The notes beneath the pieces are model-generated. The model was given only the letters and a program-made list of their open reading frames with translations. It was not told the DNA's origin and did no database searches. The translations under genes were made by a program, and so were the position numbers. From positions 1 to 64,000 of the forward strand of contig QCEQ01000005.1 of assembly GCA_003278525.1 (NCBI GenBank): a DNA stretch of 64,000 nucleotides, read 5' to 3'. Position 1 is the first letter of the stretch; each line of letters opens with the position of its first letter. This DNA is from Prochlorococcus sp. AG-355-P16. GTDB taxonomy: Bacteria > Cyanobacteriota > Cyanobacteriia > PCC-6307 > Cyanobiaceae. Shown piece after piece: positions 42,825-53,918 of this stretch.

Positions 42825-43193
42825 ATGGCAGATTTAAACATCCCCAATTTGAATATTAAATCTGATAAATATATTTTTAAAAAAAAGTTAAATTTAAGAA
42901 GAAAATCAAAAAAAAGACTATTTACTGAATCATTCTTTTTGGTTACTTTGAGCTTTTTAATTGTTTATATAAATTTTTTAATTCCTAATAAAAAATTACT
43001 GATCCAAAATATGCCTATGGCTTTCAACAAATCTTTTTTATTAATCGTTGATCTTTTTTTATATTTATATGAAATATTTCTGGTAATTTTTATTTTTACT
43101 TCTTCCTTTGTCGCTATGATTTTTATGATTGGAGCTTTAAATAGATTGTATAGGGTTTCTAAAAGAAGGTCGAAACAAATTATTTATAAATAA
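42825..43193 (+). CDS. Hypothetical membrane protein
   Basis: 122 aa, two TM segments. Confidence 0.6.
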   Translation: MADLNIPNLNIKSDKYIFKKKLNLRRKSKKRLFTESFFLVTLSFLIVYINFLIPNKKLLIQNMPMAFNKSFLLIVDLFLYLYEIFLVIFIFTSSFVAMIFMIGALNRLYRVSKRRSKQIIYK

Positions 43194-43195
43194 TT

Positions 43196-43357
43196 TCAAA
43201 TTGGTTGCATTAGGCCACCACTCCCTGAATCAGAGTCATCATCATCATTTTCTGTCTCTTCTCCAAATAGTGCAAATATACCGAGAACAAGGGATGAGAG
43301 AATAATCGATAAGGGTAAAATCGAGGTTTGAATTCCAACGTCTATATATTCGCCCAT
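43196..43357 (-). CDS. TM microprotein with acidic tail (53 aa)
   Basis: MGEYIDVGIQTSILPLSIILSSLVLGIFALFGEETENDDDDSDSGSGGLMQPI*. Confidence 0.7.
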   Translation of the reverse strand: MGEYIDVGIQTSILPLSIILSSLVLGIFALFGEETENDDDDSDSGSGGLMQPI

Positions 43358-43429
43358 AAAATAAATAAATTTTTATAAACCTAACCGAAATCAAACTCTT
43401 TCGCGGATTTTAAATAATTATTTAATAAT

Positions 43430-46400
43430 TTATTCTCCTTTAATAAGAAGGTCTTTATTGAAATTCATTATTTCTCTTTCAAAAGAACTAAACCACAACA
43501 TTAATTGATTAATTTGGTTTTGAATTTCAGTTACTCCTAAACCTCTTATAGTTATGATTGATATATGCTCTCCTTCGTTAAAATTAAATTTGTCTTGAAC
43601 ATTACTTGCTAAGGAATTTTTAAGAATTTTAAAAGTAGAATTTTTTAATTTTGTCTCTATAACGATGTTTGGCTTTTTGAGTTTGATCTTATTAAAACCA
43701 CATTTTTTAGCTAGTAATTTTAGTTTCATTATCATAATTAGGGACTCAACAGGTTTCGGCAAATTTCCATATCTATTCACCCAGTCTGTAGCTAATTCAG
43801 TTAATTCGTCATTATTTGAACATTCGGTAGCAGATTTGTAAGCCTCAAGCTTCTCTTCTTTATTTAATATCCATGTTGCAGGTATAAATGCATTTATTGG
43901 CAGATCAATTTGAGTGTCTGTAACTTCAGGAATTTCTTGCCCACTGATTTCTGAAATAGCCTCATGAAGCATTTCTATATATAAATCATATCCAATAGCA
44001 TTAACCTTTCCACTTTGTTCCTCTCCTAGTAAACTACCAACTCCTCTTATTTCCATATCTTTCATTGCAAGTTGGTATCCACTCCCTAATTCTGAAAAAT
44101 CTTTTATCGCTTTTAATCTTTGTTTTGCAGCATCATTAATTTTATTTATATTAGGATAAAATAACCAAGCATGTGCTTGTACACCGCTTCTACCAACTCT
44201 TCCTCTAAGTTGATAAAGTTGTGAAAGGCCAAATTTGTGAGAATCTTCAATAATGATTGTATTTACTTTAGGGATGTCTAATCCACTTTCAATTATCGTG
44301 GTGCATATCATTAGATCTACTTCTCCATTATTAAAAGCAATCATTGCATTTTCAAGCTCTGTTTCGTTCATTTGACCATGAGCAATAATAAATTTTAAGC
44401 TGGGAAACATATTTTTTAATTTGTTTACAGCTTGATCAATATCAGAAATTCTTGGGAGAACATAAAAAATTTGACCTCCCCTGTCAAGTTCTTGATTAAT
44501 TGCAGTTCTTATAACATCCATATCTATTTCAGATAAATATGTTTTTATTGATCTTCTTGATGGAGGAGGAGTATTTAGTAAGCTCATTTGTCTTAGCCCA
44601 GATAAGCTCATATAAAGAGTTCTTGGAATTGGAGTTGCTGATAGAGTTATGACGTCTATGTCGGTTTTGATTTTTTTAATTTTCTCCTTTTGCCTTACTC
44701 CAAATCTTTGTTCTTCATCAATAACAAGTAGTCCTAAGTTTTTAATTTCTATTTCTTTTCCTAAAATTTGGTGCGTTGCAACAACCAAATCAATTTTGTT
44801 ATTTTTCAAACCTTCATAGATTTCCTTTCTTTCTTTAACGGTTTTGAATCTATTGAGTAATGATACTTTTATTGGGTAAGGTGAAAATCTATTGTTTATT
44901 GTTCTCCAATGTTGCTGAGCTAGGATTGTTGTGGGTGCTAGTAATATTACCTGTTTGCCTGATGTTATAGCTTTAAAAATAGCCCGAACAGCGACTTCTG
45001 TTTTACCAAATCCTACATCTCCACAAACTAGCCTGTCCATTGGCTTATTACTTTCCATATCAGATTTTATTTCTTTTACAGCAGTAATTTGATCTGGTGT
45101 TGGTTGATAAGGGAATGATTCCTCTAATTCATTTTGCCAAGGACCATCTTCTGGGTAAATGTACCCCTTTAATTTTTCTCTCTTTGCATAAAGTTTTAAA
45201 ATATCGACAGCAACTTTTCTTATTTGTTTCTTATTTTTATCTTTTATTCTTTCCCATTCTGTCCCTCCTAATTTATTTATTTTTGGCTTTATTTTTCCGC
45301 TTGATCTATATCTGTTAACACTACCCAGTTGATCAGCTGCAACACTTATCTTCCCATCCTGATACTGAATGACTAAATAATCTCTTGAATCTCCTGTTAT
45401 GTTTATTTTTTCTATTTTTAAAAATTTTCCTATTCCATGATTTTTATGAACTATAAAATCACCGGGACTAATCTTATTTACATTTATATTTGAATTGACA
45501 CTACTTTTCTTTCTTCTTACAAATACATTATTAAAAAGAAATTGTTGTGAAAATAATTCTTTATCTGTTATTAGGACAACTTTCCATTTCGGAAGATAAA
45601 AACCCTCTATTTCATAATTGTTCTTATTTTTTAAAATTAAAGGAGTTGAATTATTTATTGACTTAAATGCTGAATCAATATCATTAGGATTGTTTAAGAA
45701 ATTTGTATTACATTCGTGCTCAAAAAGTAAGGTCCTAGTTCTCAATGGCTGTGCTGATAATATCCATACTTTTTCATTATTTTTTATATTTTTATTTATA
45801 TCATTGGATATTTTCCCTATATTTTTTGAGTATGAATTTAATCTTTTATCTTTTAACAAAAACCTGTTATCAATATTGAATTTAGATTCAAATTCATAAA
45901 ATTTTATTAAATTAAAATCACCTATTGAATTTAATATTTTGTCAAACTTTAAATGCAAATTAGGTTTAGCCTCTAAATAAATGTCATTATTTTTGAGGTT
46001 CTCATTTAATTCGTACGCACAATTATCAAAATTACTTTCTGAATCTAGATACCAATTATTTGCAAACTTTTTACAATCTTCTAATTCATCAATTACAAGA
46101 ATTGTTTCGCTATCTACAAAATCTATTATATTTGAGGGGTCTTTTTCAATTATTCCTAAATAACGATCAAGATTATTTTTTTTTATATCTTCTGAATTAA
46201 AAATACTGTTTTTAGATAAATTATTCAACTTATCTTTTATTAGCAAATTAAATCCAGCCTGTATTATTTCAATATTATTGATACTTTCTAATGTTTTCTG
46301 TGTATGGGGATCATATTCTCTTATTTTCTCAATTACATTATCAAAAAATTCTAATCTTATAGGAAATTCATTATTGACAGGATAAATATCTATTATTTCC

Positions 46401-46942
46401 CCTCTCCTACTCCAGAATCCTTCTGTTGAAGTAACATTTTCTTTTGTATAACCCAACAACGAAAGCTTATTTGCTAATTCTTGAATCTCAATTTGAATCC
46501 CTTTTTGCAAATTTAACTTGTTCTCAATTAATAAGTTTTTATTTATTAGATGAGGTTGTAGTGATCTCTCTGTTGATATAACAACATTAAGTTCATTTTT
46601 ATCTTTTTTTATTAATTTGGATAAAACAGTAAGCTGACTAAATTCAATCTCTTTGGATTTATTGATTGATGCATATGGCTGATGTTCTATTGGAGGATAA
46701 TATAAAACTTCTTTATCATTTATACTTTCAAAATAACCAATCCATTTGTAGGCAATTTCTACATTTGGACAAATTAATAATATATTTTTCCCCTCTTTTT
46801 TTGCGATACTATTTAGGATTATTGATTTTGCATACCTACTAGAACCAACAATATTTAATTCTTTATTTTTTGAAATTCTTTTTATTAATTCAGAAGTAAT
46901 TTGTGAGTTCGAAATATAATCAACTAAGGTATTTAAACTCAT
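43430..46942 (-). CDS. mfd: Transcription-repair coupling factor
   Basis: RLVCGDVGFGKTEVAVRAIFKA, DEEQRFGVRQKEKIK, LRGRVGRSGVQAHAWLFY. Confidence 0.99.
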   Translation of the reverse strand: MSLNTLVDYISNSQITSELIKRISKNKELNIVGSSRYAKSIILNSIAKKEGKNILLICPNVEIAYKWIGYFESINDKEVLYYPPIEHQPYASINKSKEIEFSQLTVLSKLIKKDKNELNVVISTERSLQPHLINKNLLIENKLNLQKGIQIEIQELANKLSLLGYTKENVTSTEGFWSRRGEIIDIYPVNNEFPIRLEFFDNVIEKIREYDPHTQKTLESINNIEIIQAGFNLLIKDKLNNLSKNSIFNSEDIKKNNLDRYLGIIEKDPSNIIDFVDSETILVIDELEDCKKFANNWYLDSESNFDNCAYELNENLKNNDIYLEAKPNLHLKFDKILNSIGDFNLIKFYEFESKFNIDNRFLLKDKRLNSYSKNIGKISNDINKNIKNNEKVWILSAQPLRTRTLLFEHECNTNFLNNPNDIDSAFKSINNSTPLILKNKNNYEIEGFYLPKWKVVLITDKELFSQQFLFNNVFVRRKKSSVNSNINVNKISPGDFIVHKNHGIGKFLKIEKINITGDSRDYLVIQYQDGKISVAADQLGSVNRYRSSGKIKPKINKLGGTEWERIKDKNKKQIRKVAVDILKLYAKREKLKGYIYPEDGPWQNELEESFPYQPTPDQITAVKEIKSDMESNKPMDRLVCGDVGFGKTEVAVRAIFKAITSGKQVILLAPTTILAQQHWRTINNRFSPYPIKVSLLNRFKTVKERKEIYEGLKNNKIDLVVATHQILGKEIEIKNLGLLVIDEEQRFGVRQKEKIKKIKTDIDVITLSATPIPRTLYMSLSGLRQMSLLNTPPPSRRSIKTYLSEIDMDVIRTAINQELDRGGQIFYVLPRISDIDQAVNKLKNMFPSLKFIIAHGQMNETELENAMIAFNNGEVDLMICTTIIESGLDIPKVNTIIIEDSHKFGLSQLYQLRGRVGRSGVQAHAWLFYPNINKINDAAKQRLKAIKDFSELGSGYQLAMKDMEIRGVGSLLGEEQSGKVNAIGYDLYIEMLHEAISEISGQEIPEVTDTQIDLPINAFIPATWILNKEEKLEAYKSATECSNNDELTELATDWVNRYGNLPKPVESLIMIMKLKLLAKKCGFNKIKLKKPNIVIETKLKNSTFKILKNSLASNVQDKFNFNEGEHISIITIRGLGVTEIQNQINQLMLWFSSFEREIMNFNKDLLIKGE

Positions 46943-47013
46943 TTATAGTTATCAATCTTGATTACAAATATCGGATATATTATATTAGATTTTATAGTGA
47001 TTGTGAATAATAT

Positions 47014-47727
47014 TTGATGGATTCAGCTGCAATAAATTCTTTTATACCCACGCTAGATCAGGTAGACAGTTGGTACGAAATCTTTACACTTTTGCCAATA
47101 TTAATTGCTCTAGAATTACTATTATCTGCAGATAATGCTGTCGCACTAGCTTCTCTTACTAAATCCCTCGACAGTTCAGAATTACGGACAAGAGCCTTAA
47201 ATATTGGTATTGCAATATCTTTATTATTTAGAATTGTCCTCATCATATTATCTAATGTTCTTCTGAAGTTTATTTTTATTAGAGTATTTGCTGGTTTTTA
47301 TTTAATATACTTATTCTTCTCTAATGTTTTTTTAAATTCAGAAACAGAAAACACTGAAAATGTGACAGATAATAAAAAAAATAATTTTAGGTTTTTAAGG
47401 GTTGTAGCGCTTCTTTCAATTACTGATTTTGCTTTTTCTATAGACAGTATCACTACCGCAGTAGCTATCAGCGATCAGTATATATTAATTATATTTGGAG
47501 CAGTGATTGGAGTATTAGCATTAAGATTTACATCGGGGATTTTTCTAAAACTTCTGGATATATTTTCTAGATTAGAAACAGCCGGTTACGTAGCAATCTT
47601 AATAGTTGGGATTAAACTTTTGCTAAATACGTTAATTAAGGAATCTATTCTTCCAGACTATTATTTTTATTTTTTGATCCTTTTTGCTTTCATTTGGGGA
47701 TTCTCTAGAAAAAATTCTAAAACTTAG
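47014..47727 (+). CDS. TerC-family integral membrane protein
   Basis: LIALELLLSADNAVALA...ITDFAFSIDSITTAVAISD. Confidence 0.9.
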   Translation: MMDSAAINSFIPTLDQVDSWYEIFTLLPILIALELLLSADNAVALASLTKSLDSSELRTRALNIGIAISLLFRIVLIILSNVLLKFIFIRVFAGFYLIYLFFSNVFLNSETENTENVTDNKKNNFRFLRVVALLSITDFAFSIDSITTAVAISDQYILIIFGAVIGVLALRFTSGIFLKLLDIFSRLETAGYVAILIVGIKLLLNTLIKESILPDYYFYFLILFAFIWGFSRKNSKT

Positions 47728-48710
47728 TTTGAGAGATATTCACCTACTGATGGCTTTAACTGTTGTATCAATTGCTTTTTGCTAGAAACGTTTTTGCCTT
47801 CTAGTTTTGCTTCTAACAAAATAATCGGAAAAGTTTTAGTTGAAATTATTATTCCTTCATTTTCTATTACAGCAAGAATAATACCTGGTCTTGAATAATT
47901 GCTCATGAAAAGATATTTTTCATTTTTAATTTCATCATTACTCAAAACTTTGATTTTAAGTATTTTTAGGTTTTTACCTCTAAAAGTTGTATTTGCTCGT
48001 GGGTATAATGCTTTTATTTTTTGAGAAATTTTAATTGCCTCATTACCCCAATCAACTTTAAAGTCTGATTTTTCAATCATTCTTGCGTAAGTAATTTCTC
48101 TTCCGAGGGTATTTTGTTTTGTTAATAGAGAATTAGTTTTACTATTAATTTTTTCTTCGATTAGTGATGTAGCTTTTAAAAATAATTTTGCAGATAAAAT
48201 ACTAAGTTTTTGCGAAAGTGTATTTAAATTATCGTTGTTATCGATTTTAATCTTTTCTTCCAATATTAAGTCGCCAGTATCAAGTCCTTCATTCATTTTC
48301 ATAATTCCTACACCAGTAAATTCATCGCCTTTTATTAGGGACCATTGGATTGGGGCAGCACCTCGCCATCTTGGAAGTAATGAAGCATGTGCGTTCCAAC
48401 AGCCAAATTTTGGGATTTCTAAAATCTCTTTAGGTAAAATTTTTCCGTAAGCTATAACAATAAATAAATCACAAGAAAGTGATTTTAGCTCATTTATAAA
48501 ATTTATATTGTCCCTTATTTTTGCTGGAGTAAAAATTTTTATAGATTGTTGTTCGGCAAAGCTTTTAACAGGTGAGGATATTAAATTATTTCCTCTAGAT
48601 CTTTTCTTATCCGGTTGGCTAACTACTGCAATCACCTCGTGCTTAGATTTAATAAAAGTATCAAGGCTCGTAATTGAATATTCAGGTGTTCCCCAGAATA
48701 TAATTCTCAC
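47724..48710 (-). CDS. fmt: Methionyl-tRNA formyltransferase
   Basis: FWGTPEYSITSLDTF, AYGKILP, NAHASLLPRWRGAAPIQW, GDEFTGVGIMKM. Confidence 0.98.
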   Translation of the reverse strand: MRIIFWGTPEYSITSLDTFIKSKHEVIAVVSQPDKKRSRGNNLISSPVKSFAEQQSIKIFTPAKIRDNINFINELKSLSCDLFIVIAYGKILPKEILEIPKFGCWNAHASLLPRWRGAAPIQWSLIKGDEFTGVGIMKMNEGLDTGDLILEEKIKIDNNDNLNTLSQKLSILSAKLFLKATSLIEEKINSKTNSLLTKQNTLGREITYARMIEKSDFKVDWGNEAIKISQKIKALYPRANTTFRGKNLKILKIKVLSNDEIKNEKYLFMSNYSRPGIILAVIENEGIIISTKTFPIILLEAKLEGKNVSSKKQLIQQLKPSVGEYLSN

Positions 48711-50059
48711 GCGTCACCAGTTATTGACAATTCATCTACCCATATATGAGGAGAAATTCCACTTGTTGTTACCTCCTGGCTTGATTCAATATTTACAATA
48801 TTTTTCAAAAGATATTTGATATCCCCAGCTACAGTGGCAGCTTCTATTGAGATTTTTTTACCGTTTTTATAGAGCCATCCATCAAATGGGAGTGAGAATG
48901 AACCTTGACTTGCTCTCACACCTGCATGGATTGCATTTAGTTCTTCAATATAAACAAATTCTCCCTCATAAGTAGAGTGATCTAATGATGTTTTTAGATC
49001 AGAGTTTTTCTCTGATTTCTCAACTACTATCCAATCAGGGGATACTGAAACTTTTGATCCTAGTCCAGCGTGGCCTGTGGGGATTGTTTTAAATATTCTC
49101 GCAGTTGATTCAGAATGTAAAAAATTTTCAATTCTCCCTTTGTTAATTAAACATAGTTTTTTTGTAGGAGTTCCCTCTCCATCAAATGGTGATGAAGAAA
49201 TATTCTTTTCGTGAAGACCATCATCATAAATATTAAGTGCTTCTGTAGATAGCTTCTCTCCAATAGAGTTTTTATTAGATAAGCTAACTCCATCTAAAAT
49301 GCTTCTAGCATTAAACATTGAACTAAAGGCATTAATGATCGTTAAAAAAGCCTCTGGGGAAAAGCATATCAAATATTTATCGGTTTTGATAGATGAATAA
49401 TTTAAATGAGAAATAGTTTTATTAGAAGCGTCTTTAATACATGACTCTATATCTAAATCTTCAACTCCATTTCCAAGTTTTACGGAACCCGAGCTACGAG
49501 GTTTCTTATTTTTCTCTTCTGCTCTTGCATATAAATATAGTGCAGCTTGACTCTTGGTATAACTCCGGAAGGCACCGTCACTATTTGCATAAACCCTCTC
49601 ATAAAAACTCTCGGATAGACCATTATATGGAACAGATTTTATTGATTTATGACTTTCTATTAGTTTTACTTCTGCTTCTCTTAAAAGAGTAAGTAATTTT
49701 TTAATTCCAACAGGATTTCTTTTTTTTGAGTCCTTAACTTCAATAGGATCCTTGGCTAGTGGTGAGAATTCTGTTTTTTCATTTTCGTTACCAAAATCAG
49801 ATGCAATATTAGCTTGATTTAGTGCCTTTATAATACCAGATTCACTGATATCACTTGTTGTTGTAATACCAACTAAATTAGATTCATTCCAAACTCTTAA
49901 AGTTAAAATTTGCTTTTGTGATGCCTTAAGTTGTTTAGCCTCACCTTTATCTACTTGCACGGAATAATCATTAGAAAAGCTTGCACCATAATCCCACTTT
50001 TTAAGATTAAGGAAATCAGCAGCTTTGGAGATTTGAGTAGTAATTTCTCTTGAATTCAT
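48707..50059 (-). CDS. TldE/PmbA-family metallopeptidase-like protein
   Basis: Pairs with TldD-like gene; YSVQVDKGEAKQLKASQKQILTLRVW; C-terminal SFSLPFDGWLYKNGKKISIEAATVAGD. Confidence 0.9.
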   Translation of the reverse strand: MNSREITTQISKAADFLNLKKWDYGASFSNDYSVQVDKGEAKQLKASQKQILTLRVWNESNLVGITTTSDISESGIIKALNQANIASDFGNENEKTEFSPLAKDPIEVKDSKKRNPVGIKKLLTLLREAEVKLIESHKSIKSVPYNGLSESFYERVYANSDGAFRSYTKSQAALYLYARAEEKNKKPRSSGSVKLGNGVEDLDIESCIKDASNKTISHLNYSSIKTDKYLICFSPEAFLTIINAFSSMFNARSILDGVSLSNKNSIGEKLSTEALNIYDDGLHEKNISSSPFDGEGTPTKKLCLINKGRIENFLHSESTARIFKTIPTGHAGLGSKVSVSPDWIVVEKSEKNSDLKTSLDHSTYEGEFVYIEELNAIHAGVRASQGSFSLPFDGWLYKNGKKISIEAATVAGDIKYLLKNIVNIESSQEVTTSGISPHIWVDELSITGDA

Positions 50060-50062
50060 ATC

Positions 50063-51487
50063 CTATCTTCCGCCAACAGTGATTGAATCAACCTTAATAT
50101 GAGGTTGGCCAACAGTTACGTTTACACTTCCACTAATCGATCCACAGAATCCAGGAGCTAATTCAAGGTCATTTCCGCACATTGATATTTTTGGCATAAC
50201 TTCTTTAGCCTCACCAATCAAAGTTGCTCCTTTTACTGGACTAGTTAATTTTCCATTTTTAATAAGATATCCCTCTTCTACCGCAAAATTAAATTGTCCT
50301 GTAGCACCTACACTGCCACCGCCCATTGATTTGCAGTAAAGACCATCGCTAATACTATTAATTAAATCCTCTTTCGAGTGTTCACCTTTTGCTATATAAG
50401 TATTTCTCATTCTTGAAGCTGCAGCAAAAGAATAATTTTGTCTTCTTCCACTTCCCGTTCTTTTATGGCCTGTTCTTAATTCACCTGCCCTATCAGATAT
50501 AAATTTTTTTAAAATTCCATCTTTTATAAGAACAGATTTTTCGGGTTCCATACCTTCATCATCTACCGATAATGAACCAAAGGATCCTTCTGATATCCCT
50601 TCATCTATTGCTGTTACAGATTCATGTGCAATTTTTTCATCCAATTTATTCTCAAATGGTGTTGTTCCTCTCTCTATTTGAGTAGTTTCAAGCAAATGAC
50701 CGCAGGCTTCGTGGAATATAACGCCACCAAATTTATTAGCTAATACAACAGGCATTTGTCCCGCATCAACATAATCTGCATACAACATATTCATTGAGCT
50801 TTCAAACACATCATTAGCTGCTTTTTCGTGATCCCATAATCTAAATTCATTGGGCATTCCTGAAGATCCAAATCTTCTACTTCCACTAGATCTATATTGG
50901 GCATCACAAGCAATTACGTTTAGTCCAACTGTTTGATGCAACCTAATATCTGAGACATAGGTTCCGTCGCTGGAGGCTATAATAACTTTCTGTAGATTTC
51001 TTGAGTAACTTCCTTTTCTTGTTAATATTTTATTATTTTTTTTAAGAGACTTTGTGCTGATTAATAGTTTTTCACTTATTTCATGAATAGATGGGACTTC
51101 GTTAATCCATTTTTTCTTAGATAAACTATAGTCCCTATGATTATTCAAACCGTTGAATACTTCTCTTTTTTTGTTGTCTACTATGTCTAACATCTCAATA
51201 GCCTGAGATACCGATCTCATTAAGCCATGCTTTGTTAAATCATTTGTACTTACAAATCCATCCTTTTTTTCTTTGAATATTCTAATACCAGCACCCCTTC
51301 CAAATGATGGACTTACACTTGTAATAAAATCTTCTTCAGCTAACACGCTTGAGTTGTCCGTATTCTCTATAAATATTTCTACAAAATCAGCGCCAAGTTC
51401 AATACCGTAGAAAATGATTTCTTCTAATAAATCTTTGTTGCAGCTACCAAAAACGATTTCATTAGATTTGATTTGTGACGAAAGCAT
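50063..51487 (-). CDS. TldD-family metallopeptidase
   Basis: Zinc motif VIFHEACGHLLE; GFVSTNDL; C-terminal GFCGSISGSVNVTVGQPHIKV. Confidence 0.93.
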   Translation of the reverse strand: MLSSQIKSNEIVFGSCNKDLLEEIIFYGIELGADFVEIFIENTDNSSVLAEEDFITSVSPSFGRGAGIRIFKEKKDGFVSTNDLTKHGLMRSVSQAIEMLDIVDNKKREVFNGLNNHRDYSLSKKKWINEVPSIHEISEKLLISTKSLKKNNKILTRKGSYSRNLQKVIIASSDGTYVSDIRLHQTVGLNVIACDAQYRSSGSRRFGSSGMPNEFRLWDHEKAANDVFESSMNMLYADYVDAGQMPVVLANKFGGVIFHEACGHLLETTQIERGTTPFENKLDEKIAHESVTAIDEGISEGSFGSLSVDDEGMEPEKSVLIKDGILKKFISDRAGELRTGHKRTGSGRRQNYSFAAASRMRNTYIAKGEHSKEDLINSISDGLYCKSMGGGSVGATGQFNFAVEEGYLIKNGKLTSPVKGATLIGEAKEVMPKISMCGNDLELAPGFCGSISGSVNVTVGQPHIKVDSITVGGR

Positions 51488-51518
51488 GTGACTTTATAAA
51501 TCTTCTCTGTATAAAAGA

Positions 51519-52691
51519 TTATCTAATCGAAGGTTGGAAATCTTTGCTATCAAGAGGTTTTAATAAGTATAGTCTTAATAATTGGTAACCGTTTGATAAA
51601 TATTTAGGTAATTTTCTAAAAGTTTTAGAGACTTTATTTCCATCACTTCCTGCAATATCGGAGAGAACCTTATTATTATCAACTATTTTATCTAATCTTC
51701 CATAAAAAGATTTGTCATAAACATCAAGTACTACAGGGAAAACTCTAGCAGAAGTTTCATTCGTTTTATTTATAACATACTGGTCGTAATCTTTTGCATC
51801 TAATCCTAAAGAAGTGTAGAAATCTTTTTTGATTCCCAGATCCCTTGCATACATAGTTGCAAATACAGCAAGTAAGAAAAACCTAGACCATAACTTGGAT
51901 GTTAATGGAAGATTGTTCAAAAAGTATCTAAATCTATGGAAATAGTCAAATAATGGATGTGTAAAGGTAGATCCCCCAATGGTAATTTTTCGACTTAATG
52001 ATTTAACAGTACGTGGCTGCGCTTTCATTAATGCGTCAAAGAAATCACCATGCCTATTTTCATCTTGACACCAATTCTCAAAGTAATTAAATAGTGGAAA
52101 AATTTTGCTATCTGGGTTCTTTTCGAGATGCCTATAAATTGCTATGTATCTCCAATAACCTATTTTTTCTGATAAGTAAGTGGCGTAAAAAATACTTCGT
52201 GGTGGGAAATAAGTGTAATCTTTATTAGCTGTTAAAAAACCTAGATCTAACTGAAGTCCAAAGTCGCTCATTGATTTATTCAAAAAACCTGCATGTCTGG
52301 CTTCATCTCTGGCCATATGAGCAAAACATTCAGCAAGAAGAGGGTTTTTGTTTTTAATCCTCTTGCTAAGTTCCTTGTAAAGTAAAAAACCTGAGAATTC
52401 TGAAGTACAACTTCCCTCGAGAAAATCTACAAAAAGCTCTCTTGTCTGAGGATCTAATTTTTCTGCAGCGCCTTCAAATTCAGTATTTCTTACAAAATGA
52501 TGCCTATTGTAATCTTTCCTAAATTCCTCACATATAGCTTCCAATTCCTCCTCGTTTATAGATAAATCCATATTTTCCATTGCTTCAAAATCTGTCGTAT
52601 AAAATCTTGGGGACAAAATTGTTTCTTTTGCCGGTATCTTCCCCTTATTAATTTCTTTTTTATTTTTTGATTCAACAGTTGATTGAGCCAT
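51519..52691 (-). CDS. acsF: Magnesium-protoporphyrin IX monomethyl ester (oxidative) cyclase
   Basis: [87 protein letters not shown]. Confidence 0.98.
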   Translation of the reverse strand: MAQSTVESKNKKEINKGKIPAKETILSPRFYTTDFEAMENMDLSINEEELEAICEEFRKDYNRHHFVRNTEFEGAAEKLDPQTRELFVDFLEGSCTSEFSGFLLYKELSKRIKNKNPLLAECFAHMARDEARHAGFLNKSMSDFGLQLDLGFLTANKDYTYFPPRSIFYATYLSEKIGYWRYIAIYRHLEKNPDSKIFPLFNYFENWCQDENRHGDFFDALMKAQPRTVKSLSRKITIGGSTFTHPLFDYFHRFRYFLNNLPLTSKLWSRFFLLAVFATMYARDLGIKKDFYTSLGLDAKDYDQYVINKTNETSARVFPVVLDVYDKSFYGRLDKIVDNNKVLSDIAGSDGNKVSKTFRKLPKYLSNGYQLLRLYLLKPLDSKDFQPSIR

Positions 52692-52771
52692 CTTTTATTT
52701 GATTTATTAATACTATTATTTACTATGATTTGTATTTTCGAGGGAAAAGTTAACTTGGTGTTATTGTTTTT

Positions 52772-53350
52772 CTAATTAACTCCTATTAACTTTTGACCAT
52801 TTAATCTTTGTAGTACTCTTGAAATAATTAATTTTAAGGTAATTCTTTTTTCGTCAATAAGAAAGGATTCAATAATACTGGGTTGTTGATTAGGTTTTGA
52901 TAAAGAAATACTTTTTAATGAACTAATGTCATCCTTCTCAAAGGATAACCAAAAGTTACATGTATCTTTAATTTCACAATTTATTACCCAACATTTATCT
53001 CCTGCAATAGGTCTATTAGTGTTTGTGAGGTTAATATTGTTTATTTCTAGACCTCTTTGATTAATTTCCTCTATAAGAGAAGGGATTAGATGGATATTAA
53101 TAAATTCTTGGAAAGGCTTTTTCTCTACTGGGAGTTCTTTTTTGGGTTTTGTTATAGGTTTGTCGGGAGTATCAATTTCATTTTTAATAACAAATTTAGA
53201 TGCAGAATTAATTTCAGAATTGCCCTTATTTATATCCACATTAAAAACTTTTTCTGATTTAGGTTCTTTTATTTTCTCAGAGTTTGATTTATTAAAGTTG
53301 TCAGAGATTTCTTTATTAATTTCATTATTCTTATCTAAATTTTCTTCCAT
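52772..53350 (-). CDS. DUF2996-like protein
   Basis: C-terminal PSLIEEINQRGLEI...GDKCWVINCEIKDTCNFWLSFEKDDISSLKSISLS; low-complexity N-terminus. Confidence 0.7.
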   Translation of the reverse strand: MEENLDKNNEINKEISDNFNKSNSEKIKEPKSEKVFNVDINKGNSEINSASKFVIKNEIDTPDKPITKPKKELPVEKKPFQEFINIHLIPSLIEEINQRGLEINNINLTNTNRPIAGDKCWVINCEIKDTCNFWLSFEKDDISSLKSISLSKPNQQPSIIESFLIDEKRITLKLIISRVLQRLNGQKLIGVN

Positions 53351-53409
53351 AAAAAAAACTATTTTTCCTATTATAAATTAAAAAAACATTTTTTAATTAT
53401 TTTATTTTT

Positions 53410-53853
53410 CTACCAATCATTATCTGCATTTTCCCAGTCATCTTTATTATCTGGATCTGAATAATTCTGATTTTTTTTTAAATTATTATCATTCATATTT
53501 TTTACTACTCTGTAATTAACAGAAATTGTTGGTTGAGTTTCTCTAATATCCCTTTGAGGCGGAATCTCAACGTTTGGTTCCATGTCTTCCTCATTATTAT
53601 TTGATACAAAATCATCTTTCACCTTTTCGAAAGCTTTTTTTGTAAAACAAGTACTATTAATTGTTGTATTAATTAATGTGCTTAGAAATAAACCAGAAAA
53701 AAACGAAATACTGATTAACTTTCCTATGCTTACTTCTTGGAGAGTCCATTTAAAGTATCTAAATGAAGACTTCTGATTATTATTTGTAAATAATAAAATT
53801 TGAAAAATTATTATTAAAAATAGAGTTGATAATAAATATTTTTTCTTAAGCAT
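53410..53853 (-). CDS. Hypothetical membrane protein
   Basis: 147 aa, two TM segments and acidic C-terminus. Confidence 0.65.
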   Translation of the reverse strand: MLKKKYLLSTLFLIIIFQILLFTNNNQKSSFRYFKWTLQEVSIGKLISISFFSGLFLSTLINTTINSTCFTKKAFEKVKDDFVSNNNEEDMEPNVEIPPQRDIRETQPTISVNYRVVKNMNDNNLKKNQNYSDPDNKDDWENADNDW

Positions 53854-53918
53854 AATTCTTAAAAGTTATCTTAAATTTTTTTGTTTAATATTTCCATAAT
53901 ATATTTTTGAAAATTTAT

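Noticed and set aside
48707-51487. TldD/TldE pair considered as a possible RiPP maturation locus
   Set aside because: No precursor peptide or modification enzyme nearby; both proteins have ordinary housekeeping-type TldD/E features, with the HEACGH zinc motif in TldD.
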